A stretch of DNA of 64,000 nucleotides from Turneriella sp. Its GTDB lineage: Bacteria; Spirochaetota; Leptospiria; Turneriellales; Turneriellaceae. This document shows positions 38,201-46,084 of the stretch, in pieces (positions within the stretch are counted from its first letter, which is position 1; every line of letters begins with the position of its first letter). The notes beneath the pieces are model-generated. The model was given only the letters and a program-made list of their open reading frames with translations, searched no databases and was not told the DNA's origin. The stretch is taken from contig JABARV010000002.1 in NCBI GenBank assembly GCA_019186965.1, forward strand, positions 254,737 through 318,736, given 5' to 3'. Position numbers and translations under genes: made by a program.

Positions 38201-38988
38201 GGAATGTCTCTGTCCGCTTTTGTTGCACTGTTGTTCGTGGTCAAAAACGAAGTGGAGTAAAAATCAACGCTGTGATTCGCCTCAGAAAGCTCGGTGCCTA
38301 AAACATCCAATGGTGATTCTTGTGGCCCCCAGTACACACCGATGACTTGATCGAGCGCGGTGAACTTGGTAGTGAAGTCCGTTTTTGCTTTACCGTTACC
38401 AAACAAAAGCTGGCCGAACATATTTGCCTCACGCAAAAAATCACGCGCGAGCCCAAACTGTGGACTGCCTATTTTAAGCGCGACGTTCGGCATCTTGCGC
38501 ATTTGGTTGTCATCCGGCGCGGCGGTAGAGATATAAATAAAGCGTTCATCCGCCATGCAGAAATTGTGGCGCACGAATGCGTTGGTGTTTGCATTGCCGT
38601 ATAAAAGTTGACTTTCATTGCCAGCAGAGGGGGATGTAAGGACTGTAAATCTTGTATTCGCTTGTAGGGCGATAGACCCTGGATCGGTTTCTTTAATGTT
38701 TCGGTCGAAAGCAATTTTAACCTGCACGCCCGCGCTGGCGCGTTCTATGAGAGCGTCAGTCACATCGGTGAGGGTGAGTTTCGAGAACGCACAATGGAGC
38801 GTTGCGCGTGAACTTTTGATGACGTCGAGAAGTGCAGCTTTGGCACCGCTGTCGGTTTGGGCTGTGAAGTCGGTGGTGTATAAGTTAAATTCTTCAAACG
38901 AATTTTCCGTGTCGCCAAAAGGGTTCGTGCGGCACGAAAAAAGCGTCATTACAAGGGCAAAAATAATAATGGAATAAATCTGCCGCAT
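35224..38988 (-). CDS. Large surface lipoprotein with PLD-like and lamin-tail domains
   Basis: 1,254 residues. MRQIYSIIIFALVMTLFSCRT is a lipoprotein signal (Cys19). Residues 40-360 resemble two phospholipase D-type repeats (SSRATLHCAFSKLTLTDVTDALIERASAGVQVKIAFDR) but the HxK motifs read HNFCMAD and HIYTG, so catalysis is doubtful. Lamin-tail domains follow at about 385-500 (DEFIEFYNTTASPINMSGW), 700-800 (NDFVEIFNPNTQAIDLA) and 1080-1240 (SEFIELYNPTGLAIDIG), with Big-like and IPT/TIG-like domains between (PANGAAGVLTNANVVLTFNEAM; TLTITGTNFTGATAVSLD). Likely on the outer surface, binding glycans or nucleic acids. Single gene. Confidence 0.8.
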   Translation of the reverse strand: MRQIYSIIIFALVMTLFSCRTNPFGDTENSFEEFNLYTTDFTAQTDSGAKAALLDVIKSSRATLHCAFSKLTLTDVTDALIERASAGVQVKIAFDRNIKETDPGSIALQANTRFTVLTSPSAGNESQLLYGNANTNAFVRHNFCMADERFIYISTAAPDDNQMRKMPNVALKIGSPQFGLARDFLREANMFGQLLFGNGKAKTDFTTKFTALDQVIGVYWGPQESPLDVLGTELSEANHSVDFYSTSFLTTNNSATKADRDIPTTLQGLENTKLLPIKKYFSSQALYATGSQAYTLTNPHIYTGTTVVGANIFVVDRGTIGAKTYIYTGALRKEGNSADDSVLIVLKGRRIADAMGAYLDSIGAASTIVTSTGDTSAAGAVVVSELMWMGSYSNDLTSDSADEFIEFYNTTASPINMSGWKFACTKDGSTANSAITLPPGAMIGPYGYFVVAKKDSGAFGAVANHFDTKVGITDDSYECKLGNGKTSAAVYGITDFGSVVLDTVGDGSTKFNTAGWNRGSNVGSPTYIKRSMERINFASGTANTDWQTNVFEPSQNIYVADNYRMQTFATPGAAKSIYLPSIAFERSVFFTTDNTKVNGRGKITVLSPSANTNTSVAESVAVTVTSTSDSTGISLTLTETGVNTGLFETGTLLNFTTGASVGNQIKVASGDTITATYIFDGVTYTSTALWFPLVPVINEIGVSSASNDFVEIFNPNTQAIDLAAAKLYLQRDSACDLSNGVTENLALSGTIPAGGYFTLANSGHSLSNIDAATLGNIAVGYCVILSGSNKATTASTDATIVDWVTIAGSGSAENSSYAPTTGDDGAISRIPNGTDTDMNGSDFQLKPTTPGTINGTPTFTSTPANGAAGVLTNANVVLTFNEAMNNGTGTLTLIGTSSGTQANQPCVWTVGDTVCTVTPASAFQTNETVTVTLNNFKNASLNLAPLVTGVSFTTINPALTPTVTNVVVASTNPNNGTTPFNTGTTTLTITGTNFTGATAVSLDDLNGANAAVNTALTGVTVDSATQITATVPAGVRTNGVTGWNVRVTNTSGTNATSSVKFVPKAGLLISEVAQNAGGASSEFIELYNPTGLAIDIGSTGLNLRLHTRNSSGADTNKGLTVIDGATRGGASCTANDTTIPAHGFYFIVSTGASSESWWTKRNMTYSAGITGDGAVYISLSSTTDLLVIDKVGWGAVPALNYEGTVLSALGANQSIERKPAGGAGHSTDTDDNLSDFNAASPTLTPQYCLDPAQL

Positions 38989-39048
38989 AATACTATATGG
39001 CCTGAGAGAGTCAGTAGTGCAAGAATTTATTTGGAGTCTTGTAAAAAC

Positions 39049-39585
39049 TTACCAATACGTACACACAGCAAAATTACGCCACTTGAAGCGGTGCGTGTGT
39101 GGCCGCGAGAAGAGATTTTGTGTGTGTGGTGTGTAGTTTTCGATGAAGCGTATGGCTTGCCATTTGAGATTTTCATCAGTTATCGCGCTATAGCCCTGTT
39201 TTTCCATAGCTAATCGCTCCAGAAACAAGTCCAATGCAAGCCTTATAAACGCCGACATCGTAATCCTGAGACGCATCGACGCTAAGCGAACAAGCATCTC
39301 GTCCTCGCCATAGAGGCACATAACATGCCGGTGCACCTTACCCACGTTTTGCATCTCCTCTTTTAGCTTTTCACGCGTCTTCCGCAACACCGGAGTCCAC
39401 CGCAGGTGCTCTTTTCGCGCCAAACGTAGCACGCAATACCGCGTCATCGTCGAAAACGTCTTCTTTCTACTTGCCGCCAGCGCAATAATACGCGCCCATT
39501 GCCGCAGCGATAAGTGCACTTCTAACACGTTGGCAATTTTAACTGGCCGTTTTTCCAAAAATTTCGGCTGTTTTCTGCATTTCAT
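39049..39585 (-). CDS. Basic protein with possible ribbon-helix-helix domain (DUF1564-like)
   Basis: 178 residues from ATG 39585, preceded by AGGAGG. Highly basic. The middle (HRHVMCLYGEDEMLVRLASMRLRITMSAFIRLALDLFLERL) has the strand-helix-helix pattern seen in Leptospira DUF1564 proteins; the assignment is tentative. Its upstream region (39638-39681) shares about 42 bases with the region before the IS91-family transposase at 47.3 kb, hinting at common regulation or mobility. Confidence 0.5.
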   Translation of the reverse strand: MKCRKQPKFLEKRPVKIANVLEVHLSLRQWARIIALAASRKKTFSTMTRYCVLRLARKEHLRWTPVLRKTREKLKEEMQNVGKVHRHVMCLYGEDEMLVRLASMRLRITMSAFIRLALDLFLERLAMEKQGYSAITDENLKWQAIRFIENYTPHTQNLFSRPHTHRFKWRNFAVCTYW

Positions 39586-39637
39586 TGTAATTCCTCCTAT
39601 CAGGCGGATTAACTTTCGCGTAGATAACAATCTGCCC

Positions 39638-39681
39638 CTATATATTAAATACCAGAAAACACGTAAATTTTCTCACTTTTT
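39638..39681 (-). repeat. Upstream element shared with the IS91-family transposase
   Basis: Read on the minus strand it contains GTGAGAAAA, then GTTTTCTGGTATTTAATATA continuing to a 23-base exact match with 47306-47328. It lies about 50 bases before the start at 39585. Confidence 0.7.
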
Positions 39682-39716
39682 AGAAAAAAAGTACAATTTT
39701 TGGGAAAAAGTTGTTT

Positions 39717-39740
39717 TAGCTACGAAATTCCATAGCTATG
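39717..39740. repeat. Copy of the AGCTATGG palindrome before gltA
   Basis: TAGCTACGAAATTCCATAGC continues to TATG and matches the repeats embedded in the acyltransferase gene (26078-26515). It lies about 50 bases upstream of the citrate synthase start. Confidence 0.65.
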
Positions 39741-39790
39741 CTGGCTATGATATTCCTTGATAGCCTCTAAAGGATTATTATTTTGACGCT

Positions 39791-41080
39791 ATGGAAGAAA
39801 CAGCAAAAATAATCTTTGAAGGTAAAGAATACTCATTCCCCGTTGTTCGTGGAAGCGAAGGTGAGCTTGCAATTGACATTGCTAAGCTTCGAGCACAAAC
39901 AGGGCTTGTAACATTGGACGATGGTTTTGTAAATACCGGCTCTACAATGAGTGCAATTACATTTTTGGATGGTGAAAGAGGGATTTTGCGCTACCGCGGG
40001 TACGATATCGCCGAACTTGCCGAAAACTCTACTTTTCTTGAAGTTGCATACCTGCTCATTTACGGAGAGCTTCCCAGCGCAGCGGTATTCGATAACTTCA
40101 AAAAAACGATTACACGGCACACACTCATCCACGAAGATTTAAAGCGGCTTTACGATGGCTTCCCTAAAGACGCGCACCCCATGGCGACCTTAGGTTCAAT
40201 GATCAACACACTTTCAGGATACTATATTCGCGATACTTCCGATCCACTCGACCCCGTGGGGCGCGAACTTTCAATACACCGTTTGCTTGCGAAAACGCCG
40301 ACCATCGTCGCTTTCTCGTACAAAAAATCAATTGGCCATCCGATGATGTACCCTAAAAACTCTCTCAATTATATTGCAAACTTTATCCGTATGATGTTTG
40401 CAGTTCCTGCAGAAAATTATGCTGTCGATCCTGTAATAGAACGTGCCCTCGATCTGCTCCTCATTTTGCACGCCGACCACGAACAAAATTGTTCCACATC
40501 CACCGTACGCCTTGTGGGTTCTTCACGCGCAAACGTGTTCGCTGCGATATCAAGCGGCGTCAACGCGCTTTGGGGACCTCTCCACGGAGGGGCAAACCAA
40601 GCGGTTATTGAAATGCTTGATGAAATACACAAAGAAGGTGGGGGCGTTAAAAAATTCGTAGCACTTGCAAAAGATAAAAACTCTAATTTTCGCCTCATGG
40701 GTTTTGGCCATCGTGTTTACAAAAATTTTGATCCCCGTGCGAAAATAATCAAAAAAGCGTGTATGGATGTTTTAGATAAACTTGGTATAAAAGATCCACT
40801 TCTTGATATCGCGATGCAATTGGAGGATGCAGCGCTTAAGGATGACTACTTCGTCGAACGCAAACTCTACCCTAACGTTGATTTTTATAGTGGGCTTATT
40901 TACCGTGCTTTGGGAATTCCCACCGAGATGTTTACCGTTATGTTTGCTTTAGGCCGTATGCCTGGTTGGATTGCACAATGGAAAGAAATGATTGAAAACC
41001 CCTCTGCAAAAATTGGACGCCCGCGGCAAATTTACAATGGGCACACCGCACGGCCATTTATTCCTATTGCGAAAAGGTAA
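39791..41080 (+). CDS. gltA: Citrate synthase
   Basis: 429 residues, type II (hexameric, NADH-sensitive type) size, with the beta-strand N-terminal domain typical of that group. Active-site segments: WGPLHGGANQAVIEML, MGFGHRVYKNFDPRAK and LYPNVDFYSGLIYRALG. It condenses acetyl-CoA with oxaloacetate, the entry to the TCA cycle. A bidirectional terminator separates it from the convergent phasin-like gene. Confidence 0.95.
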   Translation: MEETAKIIFEGKEYSFPVVRGSEGELAIDIAKLRAQTGLVTLDDGFVNTGSTMSAITFLDGERGILRYRGYDIAELAENSTFLEVAYLLIYGELPSAAVFDNFKKTITRHTLIHEDLKRLYDGFPKDAHPMATLGSMINTLSGYYIRDTSDPLDPVGRELSIHRLLAKTPTIVAFSYKKSIGHPMMYPKNSLNYIANFIRMMFAVPAENYAVDPVIERALDLLLILHADHEQNCSTSTVRLVGSSRANVFAAISSGVNALWGPLHGGANQAVIEMLDEIHKEGGGVKKFVALAKDKNSNFRLMGFGHRVYKNFDPRAKIIKKACMDVLDKLGIKDPLLDIAMQLEDAALKDDYFVERKLYPNVDFYSGLIYRALGIPTEMFTVMFALGRMPGWIAQWKEMIENPSAKIGRPRQIYNGHTARPFIPIAKR

Positions 41081-41092
41081 TCTAACTACAAC

Positions 41093-41133
41093 GGACTATC
41101 TAACAAGCTGCATCGCGGCTTATTAGATAGTCC
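41093..41133. terminator. Bidirectional terminator hairpin
   Basis: GGACTATCTAACAAGC pairs with the later GCTTATTAGATAGTCC (one internal mismatch pair), between the ends of gltA and the phasin-like gene. Confidence 0.7.
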
Positions 41134-41141
41134 AAACGTTT

Positions 41142-41447
41142 TTATTTCGCTTGCGATTTTCCTTCGGGTTTAACTTTCGCGATAGTTTCTTGGACAAGTT
41201 TTTGTGCTTGGCCAGTAACATCGTTCAGGTTGTTTACCGCTGTGTTCACAATGTTGGTTACACGGTTTACAAGGTCTGTTGCGTTTGCGCGAATTTTTTG
41301 TGCATTCTCGTCGCTTGCAGCAGCGCCTTTTTCGACAAGAGATTTAACTTCCGCTTCCAAATTTGTAAGCGTGTTTTTTGCAGCGTCGCCTAAGCCGCGT
41401 ACGGTGCCGATTGCGAAATTTACGATTTGTTGAATTTGTTGTTCCAT
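41142..41447 (-). CDS. Phasin-like coiled-coil protein
   Basis: 101 residues, all helical, with heptad-like spacing (IVNFAIGTVRGLGDAAKNTLTNLEAEVKSLVEKG, then IRANATDLVNRVTNIVNTAVNNL). Size and pattern fit phasins or polyhydroxyalkanoate granule-associated proteins. AGGAG precedes the start. No PHA genes are nearby, so the role is inferred from shape only. Confidence 0.6.
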   Translation of the reverse strand: MEQQIQQIVNFAIGTVRGLGDAAKNTLTNLEAEVKSLVEKGAAASDENAQKIRANATDLVNRVTNIVNTAVNNLNDVTGQAQKLVQETIAKVKPEGKSQAK

Positions 41448-41687
41448 AAGTTACTCCTTTCAAAAACTTTATGACAGTTTTTGTGCGGCGCACAACGCGT
41501 CAATAAGATTCTTTTTTTTCTTAAGCCACACAAAAAATATCTGTGGACATTCATTTATTGATTTTCATTTTGGCGAGTATTTGCTTTATTTCATAAGTAT
41601 GGCAAGGCTATAACTTGCGAAGCCCCAGTTTAAAGAGAGCAAATTGGAGCCTGACCATCCTCGGTAGTATTTATAGTACTTGACAAA

Positions 41688-41706
41688 GTGTTACAAAACG
41701 TAACAC
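41688..41706. promoter_or_regulatory. Palindromic operator candidate at the thioesterase start
   Basis: GTGTTAC-AAAAC-GTAACAC, a perfect 7-bp inverted repeat, ends directly before ATG 41707 and follows TTGACA (41680-41685). A protein bound here would block the promoter or the start. Confidence 0.45.
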
Positions 41707-42123
41707 ATGCATATGAAGGTACTGAGGCGACAAAAAAATTTAAGTTTCGGTACTAGCCCTGATAACGAACAAGGTTTAAAGCTCGAGCTACGTTTCGACG
41801 AAGATACAAAAACTGCATACGGGGAAATTGTGCTCCCTGTACATTTTCAAGGCAACCAACCCAACTGTGTACACCCAGGCATCATTGGTGTAATGCTCGA
41901 CGAAGTTATGATGAAAATCAACCAAGCTCTTAACCTAAATGTAACCACGGGAGAAATTACTATCCGCTACTTGCAGTTGGCGAAAGTAGACGAGCCTTTA
42001 TACTTACGCGGGTATTTTGTAAAAAAGAACAAACGCGTTATCGAAAATCGTGCTGAGCTCGAGGACGACATTGGTAAAATTGTCGCACGCGCAAAAGGCC
42101 GATACATCGAACAAGATTTATAG
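41707..42123 (+). CDS. PaaI-like hotdog-fold thioesterase
   Basis: 138 residues. Hotdog fold: [29 protein letters not shown] (the HPGI...LDE active-site helix of PaaI/YbgC-type enzymes), then [25 protein letters not shown]. Likely hydrolyses an acyl-CoA. No ribosome binding site is visible and the start lies against a palindrome. It is the last core gene before tRNA-Leu. Confidence 0.75.
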   Translation: MHMKVLRRQKNLSFGTSPDNEQGLKLELRFDEDTKTAYGEIVLPVHFQGNQPNCVHPGIIGVMLDEVMMKINQALNLNVTTGEITIRYLQLAKVDEPLYLRGYFVKKNKRVIENRAELEDDIGKIVARAKGRYIEQDL

Positions 42124-42169
42124 TTTTCTGTGTATCACAAAAAAAAAGAGTCGTTCCGTCGGTAAACAA

Positions 42170-42252
42170 GCCGAAGTGGTGAAATGGTAGACACGCCGCA
42201 CTCAAAATGCGGTGGGGGCAACCCCATGTCGGTTCAAGTCCGACCTTCGGTA
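42170..42252 (+). tRNA. tRNA-Leu (anticodon CAA)
   Basis: Acceptor GCCGAAG pairs with CTTCGGT (G-U at the end), the anticodon stem CCGCA/TGCGG holds loop CTCAAAA (anticodon CAA), a long variable arm (GTGGGGGCAACCCCAT) marks a class II tRNA, and the T arm reads GTCGGTTCAAGTCCGAC. CCA is not encoded. The accessory region begins immediately downstream. Confidence 0.95.
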
Positions 42253-42257
42253 CATAA

Positions 42258-42465
42258 AACGTTGGATTTACAAGACGTTCCTCACCATTTCTCGACAAAC
42301 CTTGCAATGACAACTAATTCATGAAATGGTGAGGGATGTGTCTGCTTCGACAAGCCCTGCATAAACTCCACGCCTGCCCGCGACCTCGCGGTTTCTACGA
42401 AATCGCTTCGGTTGCGGCATAAACTCCGCGGCTGGCGAGGTCAGGCGATAAGCTGACCAGCCTCA
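42258..42465. repeat. attC-like repeat, partial copy 1, next to tRNA-Leu
   Basis: Starts AACGTTGGATTTACAAGACG as in the repeats at 56034 and 58120, then a hairpin with arms CTCACCATTTC/GAAATGGTGAG and the conserved ATGTG. The right end (CTTGTAAAT...GTT) is missing; instead a segment like the GCGATTTC hairpin of other copies appears in reverse orientation. It is the first member of the array. Confidence 0.6.
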
Positions 42466-42484
42466 TGTGTGTGAAAATAAAGCC

Positions 42485-42988
42485 TTACTTTCGCGCAGCT
42501 AGTTGAGCTTCAATATCCTTAAAGAAATTCTTAACGTCATTTTTTGAAGCTTTCCCGATGCTCATGATGAATGGCGTATAAATTAAGTCACCTTGTTTGC
42601 GAAACATGACACTGCCGCCGCAAAAAGTAGAAATCTTCAGATTCTTTAGGTCGCTGATTTCGACGATTTGTGTGCTTTTCCACGTTTTTGCAAGATTAAG
42701 AAAAAATTCGTGTATCGATTCGAGAGTCGATTCCGGCCGAGCCAGCACCTCTACTACCATCTGTGAAGGCGTTTTTTTTCCAAATTGCAGTGATTCAATC
42801 TTGTAGGTATCGGACAACACGGAGGCCCAAAACCCCTCATCCACATCCTGGGTATTAGGAATCAAATACATGCGACTTTTCGTGCCAACAAAACAACCTT
42901 GTCCGGAGTAATCACTGTCTGCACCGACGCTAATCTGGACGCCTGGGGCGACAACGTAATCTATATTTTTCTGCAATGCCATGGTCAC
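42485..42988 (-). CDS. Protein of unknown function
   Basis: 167 residues, no signal peptide, mixed alpha/beta (SGQGCFVGTKSRMYLIPNT, HEFFLNLAKTWKSTQIVEISDL, YTPFIMSIGKASKNDVKNFFKDIEAQL). No family recognised. It lies between the partial attC-like repeat and a long palindrome and may be the first cassette gene. Confidence 0.6.
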   Translation of the reverse strand: MTMALQKNIDYVVAPGVQISVGADSDYSGQGCFVGTKSRMYLIPNTQDVDEGFWASVLSDTYKIESLQFGKKTPSQMVVEVLARPESTLESIHEFFLNLAKTWKSTQIVEISDLKNLKISTFCGGSVMFRKQGDLIYTPFIMSIGKASKNDVKNFFKDIEAQLAARK

Positions 42989-43186
42989 CCATTGGCTTTA
43001 CTTGTCATATTGTCAAGTTATAAGCCTTCTTACCCTCGGCGGCAAGGTCGGACACTCTTTGGCCAAACCATAGTTTTGAAGCCTCGGATAGTCAATCGTC
43101 GATGTGCTGTTTCATAATTGGCTTTCCCGATCGAAGTATCGGAAAAGTATTATGTCACATTACAGTTTTTCTAAAAATTTGTCTAA

Positions 43187-43400
43187 GAGCCTCATGCGCC
43201 AACTCGCTGGAGCAATTTTTTTGAAAATTTTTGTACGCTATTTTGCACAAATTCCTCCGCAAATCGTTGCCGATTTGCTCTGCGAGGGGCGAAGACGCCC
43301 GAATTTGTGCAAAATTTCGCATTTTTAAGCGAACCGCGTACAAAAATTTGCAAAAAAATTGCCTCTTTATCAATACTGCGCGAGTTGGCGCATGAGGCTC
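43187..43400. repeat. 214-bp long palindrome
   Basis: Outer arms GAGCCTCATGCGCCAACTCG and its exact complement (20 of 20), inner arms 43211-43238 against 43337-43363 (26 of 27), then TTTTGCACAAATTC/GAATTTGTGCAAAA and GCAAATCG/CGATTTGC at the centre. The gap 42989-43474 has no gene. Half copies occur at 26952 and around 29607. Confidence 0.85.
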
Positions 43401-43474
43401 CTAACCTCCCCGCCGAGAGGAAGGGTTTTGACTTGACAGTCTCGAAAATGTAATTGGTGTTAAAGCCGATTAGT

Positions 43475-44194
43475 ATGAATTCTACATATAGAAGATTATT
43501 TGCATTCGCGAGTCTTTATACGAATCGTGTACTGATTGCTCTCGCTTTTGCTGGCTGCGCGCAGCACAGTGATTTACCGAGTTATGGCAGCATTACAACG
43601 GTCGATCGCGTCTCCGACCTGATCCTCTCGGCACCGCACGGCAACTACGATACGTACACCGGCGATATGGTGCAAGAAATTTGTAGCGTCACCGCCTACG
43701 ACTGCCTCATTGCGCGCGGTTATCGCACCGACGAACATCCGATCAATGTGAATCGTCCGACCGAAGGGGTGGGTGTCGCGTACAGCGAAGAGCAGGTGAC
43801 TGGCCGAGCTTTGGCGGTTTGCGACTACTACCGCTCAAACGTCGAAAAAATTCAATCGGAGCATTTACGATACTACATTGAACTACACGGGAATAATCGC
43901 AGCGCAAGTGCTGGACAACTCGAAATTGCAACGGTTGGCATCGACGCCGCCCGCGCGGCGCAGATCAAGCAGACCATCGACAACAGCCTAGCCGCACACG
44001 GCTTGTCGGCATATACCACGGCGATGGAGGGCATCGATACGATTTATTTTAAGGCCACGGGCGCAAAGCAATTTGGGATTTTAGCCACCGTGCAGACGGC
44101 TCTCCACATCGAGACGCCATGGGCTATACGCGGATCGGCGTCGTCAAGAGCGGCTCTCGTTGCAGTGTTGAAAGATTTGATGAACAGCTTGTAA
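43475..44194 (+). CDS. Lipoprotein resembling N-formylglutamate amidohydrolase-type hydrolases
   Basis: 239 residues from ATG 43475 (an in-frame GTG lies at 43454). Signal with lipobox ALAFAGC. The mature protein has LILSAPHGNYDTYTG, then INVNRPTEG, YYIELHGNNRS, and a late ALHIETPWAIRG; the histidine-glycine and glutamate pattern resembles the zinc-dependent N-formylglutamate amidohydrolase group. Substrate unknown. No attC-like boundary was found between this gene and the next. Confidence 0.6.
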   Translation: MNSTYRRLFAFASLYTNRVLIALAFAGCAQHSDLPSYGSITTVDRVSDLILSAPHGNYDTYTGDMVQEICSVTAYDCLIARGYRTDEHPINVNRPTEGVGVAYSEEQVTGRALAVCDYYRSNVEKIQSEHLRYYIELHGNNRSASAGQLEIATVGIDAARAAQIKQTIDNSLAAHGLSAYTTAMEGIDTIYFKATGAKQFGILATVQTALHIETPWAIRGSASSRAALVAVLKDLMNSL

Positions 44195-44249
44195 TCGTAA
44201 AGACGGCTGAGCGGTCATTTCAAATACTCACCGTAACCCAATTGAGACG

Positions 44250-44783
44250 ATGCGGAGAAACTCGCTGAGGCTCGTCAGCGCGTGGATAATAACGCTTGCG
44301 GCGTCATGCATGTTCGCTATTTTAACAGGAATGACTACCACGGGCAGCTCTTTACCAGAAACCAAGACCCTCGAGGCCATGCAGAGAAAACGCTTCGAGC
44401 TAGGGAATATTCTCCTCAACCTCGACATGTACGAAAGGTGGGGCCATGGTTCGGATCCGGCGATGAATCTTGAACTTGAAAAGATGGGTGTTTACTCCGC
44501 AGAAGCTGAACAGTTGGAAAAACAAATAACGGAAAAGGTGAAATCGCTACCTTTGGAAATCCGCAAAGATTGGGCTGCGGCACATATAAGGTTGCTGGAA
44601 TCTTTCATTGCCAAAAAAAATGCCGACCCGGAAAAATATTCGACAGAGCTATTTGTCGCCAAGGAAGAGATGGACTCTTGGCACAATCTTGCGCAGGGTA
44701 AAATCAATTATGTATCGCGAAATGTTTTCTATGTAAGCTACGACCGCGAAGAGTATTTCTCTCTTTTTGGTTTTTTTCCGTAA
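44250..44783 (+). CDS. Membrane-anchored protein of unknown function
   Basis: 177 residues. A single N-terminal hydrophobic segment (LVSAWIITLAASCMFAILTG) could be signal or anchor; the rest is helical and charged (LETKTLEAMQRKRFELGNILLNLDMYERWG is part of it in similar form). No family recognised. Confidence 0.55.
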   Translation: MRRNSLRLVSAWIITLAASCMFAILTGMTTTGSSLPETKTLEAMQRKRFELGNILLNLDMYERWGHGSDPAMNLELEKMGVYSAEAEQLEKQITEKVKSLPLEIRKDWAAAHIRLLESFIAKKNADPEKYSTELFVAKEEMDSWHNLAQGKINYVSRNVFYVSYDREEYFSLFGFFP

Positions 44784-44927
44784 AGAGTTAAAGCCGGGCA
44801 ATCTACATTTCGGTGAGCTTCTTAACTGCACCTGACTCAAGTGCCGCGCCCGCAGCCGCTAGCATGGCTGGGATGGCCGCGCGTCGCCGCCGACACGCCG
44901 CAAGCCTTTCTCGGCGCTCATGAAGGC

Positions 44928-45090
44928 GAAGATTGCCTTAGCGGTTCGTTCGCAGAACGCGGCAATCGCCGTGTGAGCGGGAACAGGACAATGACGCTGC
45001 GGCAGTTGTTGAATAAGTGGGTTTGCGGTGGAGGAAAGTCGCTTATACACTAAGGATGACGCGAGGGAAAGGGATTTTTCTACAGTCTCG
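44928..45090 (+). mobile_element. Relic of the 3' end of the IS1182-like element
   Basis: This segment matches 53674-53836, the end of the IS1182-like element, including the last transposase codons (ATTGCCTTAGCGGTTCG) and the terminal inverted repeat CTACAGTCTCG. It stops exactly where a GTTGGGC core begins (45090-45096). Only this right end is left. The stretch 44784-44927 before it shows no gene, only a possible C-terminal fragment on the minus strand. Confidence 0.8.
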
Positions 45091-45121
45091 TTGGGCGATG
45101 CACGGCGATCGATCAAGCCCT

Positions 45122-45141
45122 GATTGCCATGGAGGGCAATC
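45122..45141. repeat. Small hairpin near the cassette start
   Basis: GATTGCC-ATGGAG-GGCAATC, a 7-bp perfect stem. Like hairpins lie at about 46105, 46864, 47198 and 59583, all near the ends of cassettes with loops ATGGAG, AAGGAT, AAGGAG or ATGGAC. It follows the relE stop on the minus strand. Confidence 0.55.
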
Positions 45142-45147
45142 AGGCGA

Positions 45148-45411
45148 TTAGTAAGCATCTTTTCTTTGAACCGTATGCAGCATGAAAACTATTTGCTCAC
45201 CTTCATCAATAGAATAAATGAGACGAAAATCACCTAATCTATACCTGTACAAACCAGCAAAATTGCCCTTTAGTTTCTTAATGTTATTTCCATAATAGGG
45301 ATTTTCTTTGAGCATAGAATAAATAGTCTTTCTGGCCTTGGCGAATCGATTCTCTAAATTCAATTTCTTCAGGTCATCTTCAAATGTTTCAGTCTCTGCA
45401 ATTTGAAACAT
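45148..45411 (-). CDS. RelE/ParE-family toxin
   Basis: 87 residues. The RelE fold is clear: FEDDLKKLNLENRFAKARKTIYSML, then LKGNFAGLYRYRLGDFRLIYSIDEGEQIVFMLHTVQRKDAY, which matches the type II toxin pattern (GxxRxRxGDYRxxY...H-R). It would cleave mRNA on the ribosome or act on gyrase. The antitoxin gene lies one base upstream. Confidence 0.9.
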   Translation of the reverse strand: MFQIAETETFEDDLKKLNLENRFAKARKTIYSMLKENPYYGNNIKKLKGNFAGLYRYRLGDFRLIYSIDEGEQIVFMLHTVQRKDAY

Positions 45412-45412
45412 T

Positions 45413-45655
45413 TCAGGCCACTATCTTATATTTCTTCTTTTTAACGTCATTTAAGGCCGATTCGATGCCTTTGCTAAATTTTGGGTCTCTTGTATATGAG
45501 CTCATTTCGACGTCATCTACGAAGTCCGATTCAAATAAGTGTTCCAGTAGATGTGTTTCAATATAGTTAGAAATTGACCTGTTCTCGGACATTGCCGCAG
45601 TTTTTACCTGTTTATACGTCTTATCGGGCAATCTGAGCGTTACTGTTTTGGGCAT
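45413..45655 (-). CDS. Antitoxin with ribbon-helix-helix domain
   Basis: 80 residues from ATG 45655, which has AGGAG 6 bases before it; a longer frame to 45682 lacks a site. MPKTVTLRLPDKTYKQVKTAAMSENRSISNYIE is a ribbon-helix-helix DNA-binding domain and the tail would wrap the toxin. Forms a pair with the RelE-like gene and probably represses its own promoter. Confidence 0.88.
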   Translation of the reverse strand: MPKTVTLRLPDKTYKQVKTAAMSENRSISNYIETHLLEHLFESDFVDDVEMSSYTRDPKFSKGIESALNDVKKKKYKIVA

Positions 45656-45806
45656 GTTTACTCCTGAATAAGAATGAATCATTATGACTCATACTGTGTC
45701 AATTTAATTCAAGCCATGGATAATAGGCCAGTATTCTTTGATAATCAGCATGGAAAGACTTGATCATGGATGACCGAGGGGATGTAAGAATTCTTCGCCG
45801 TGTTTC

Positions 45807-46084
45807 GCTCAACGTTCAGATTTCCGCGACGTTTTGACGCCGCATTCAGTAAAGCTTAGTTCTCTTCAATTAGATAATTCGCGGCGTCAAAATGTGCCCG
45901 GAGCGCCTCGCGGCAAAGCACAAAACAAGCGTCCCGCTTGTGCTTTGTCCGCGATCTTCTGGCGCGTAGGGCCGTGAGCGTCTTCGCTCTCCGTCTTCGG
46001 CCATTGGCCTGGCGGCCACCGGCCTGACAGGTGCACGCGACCCAACGGAGTGGTCGCGCCCGCAGCTTGTAAATATTGTTAGGC
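45807..46084. repeat. attC-like site 2 (278 bp)
   Basis: Left core GCTCAAC (45807-45813, RYYYAAC) and right core GTTAGGC (46078-46084, GTTRRRY). Inside: hairpin arms TTTTGACGCCGC/GCGGCGTCAAAA, a GCACAA/TTGTGC arm around ACAAGCGTCCCGCTTGT, an optional module at 46001-46033, hairpin GCGACC-CAACGGAGT-GGTCGC, and CTTGTAAAT before the right core. It closes the toxin-antitoxin cassette 45091-46078. Confidence 0.8.
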
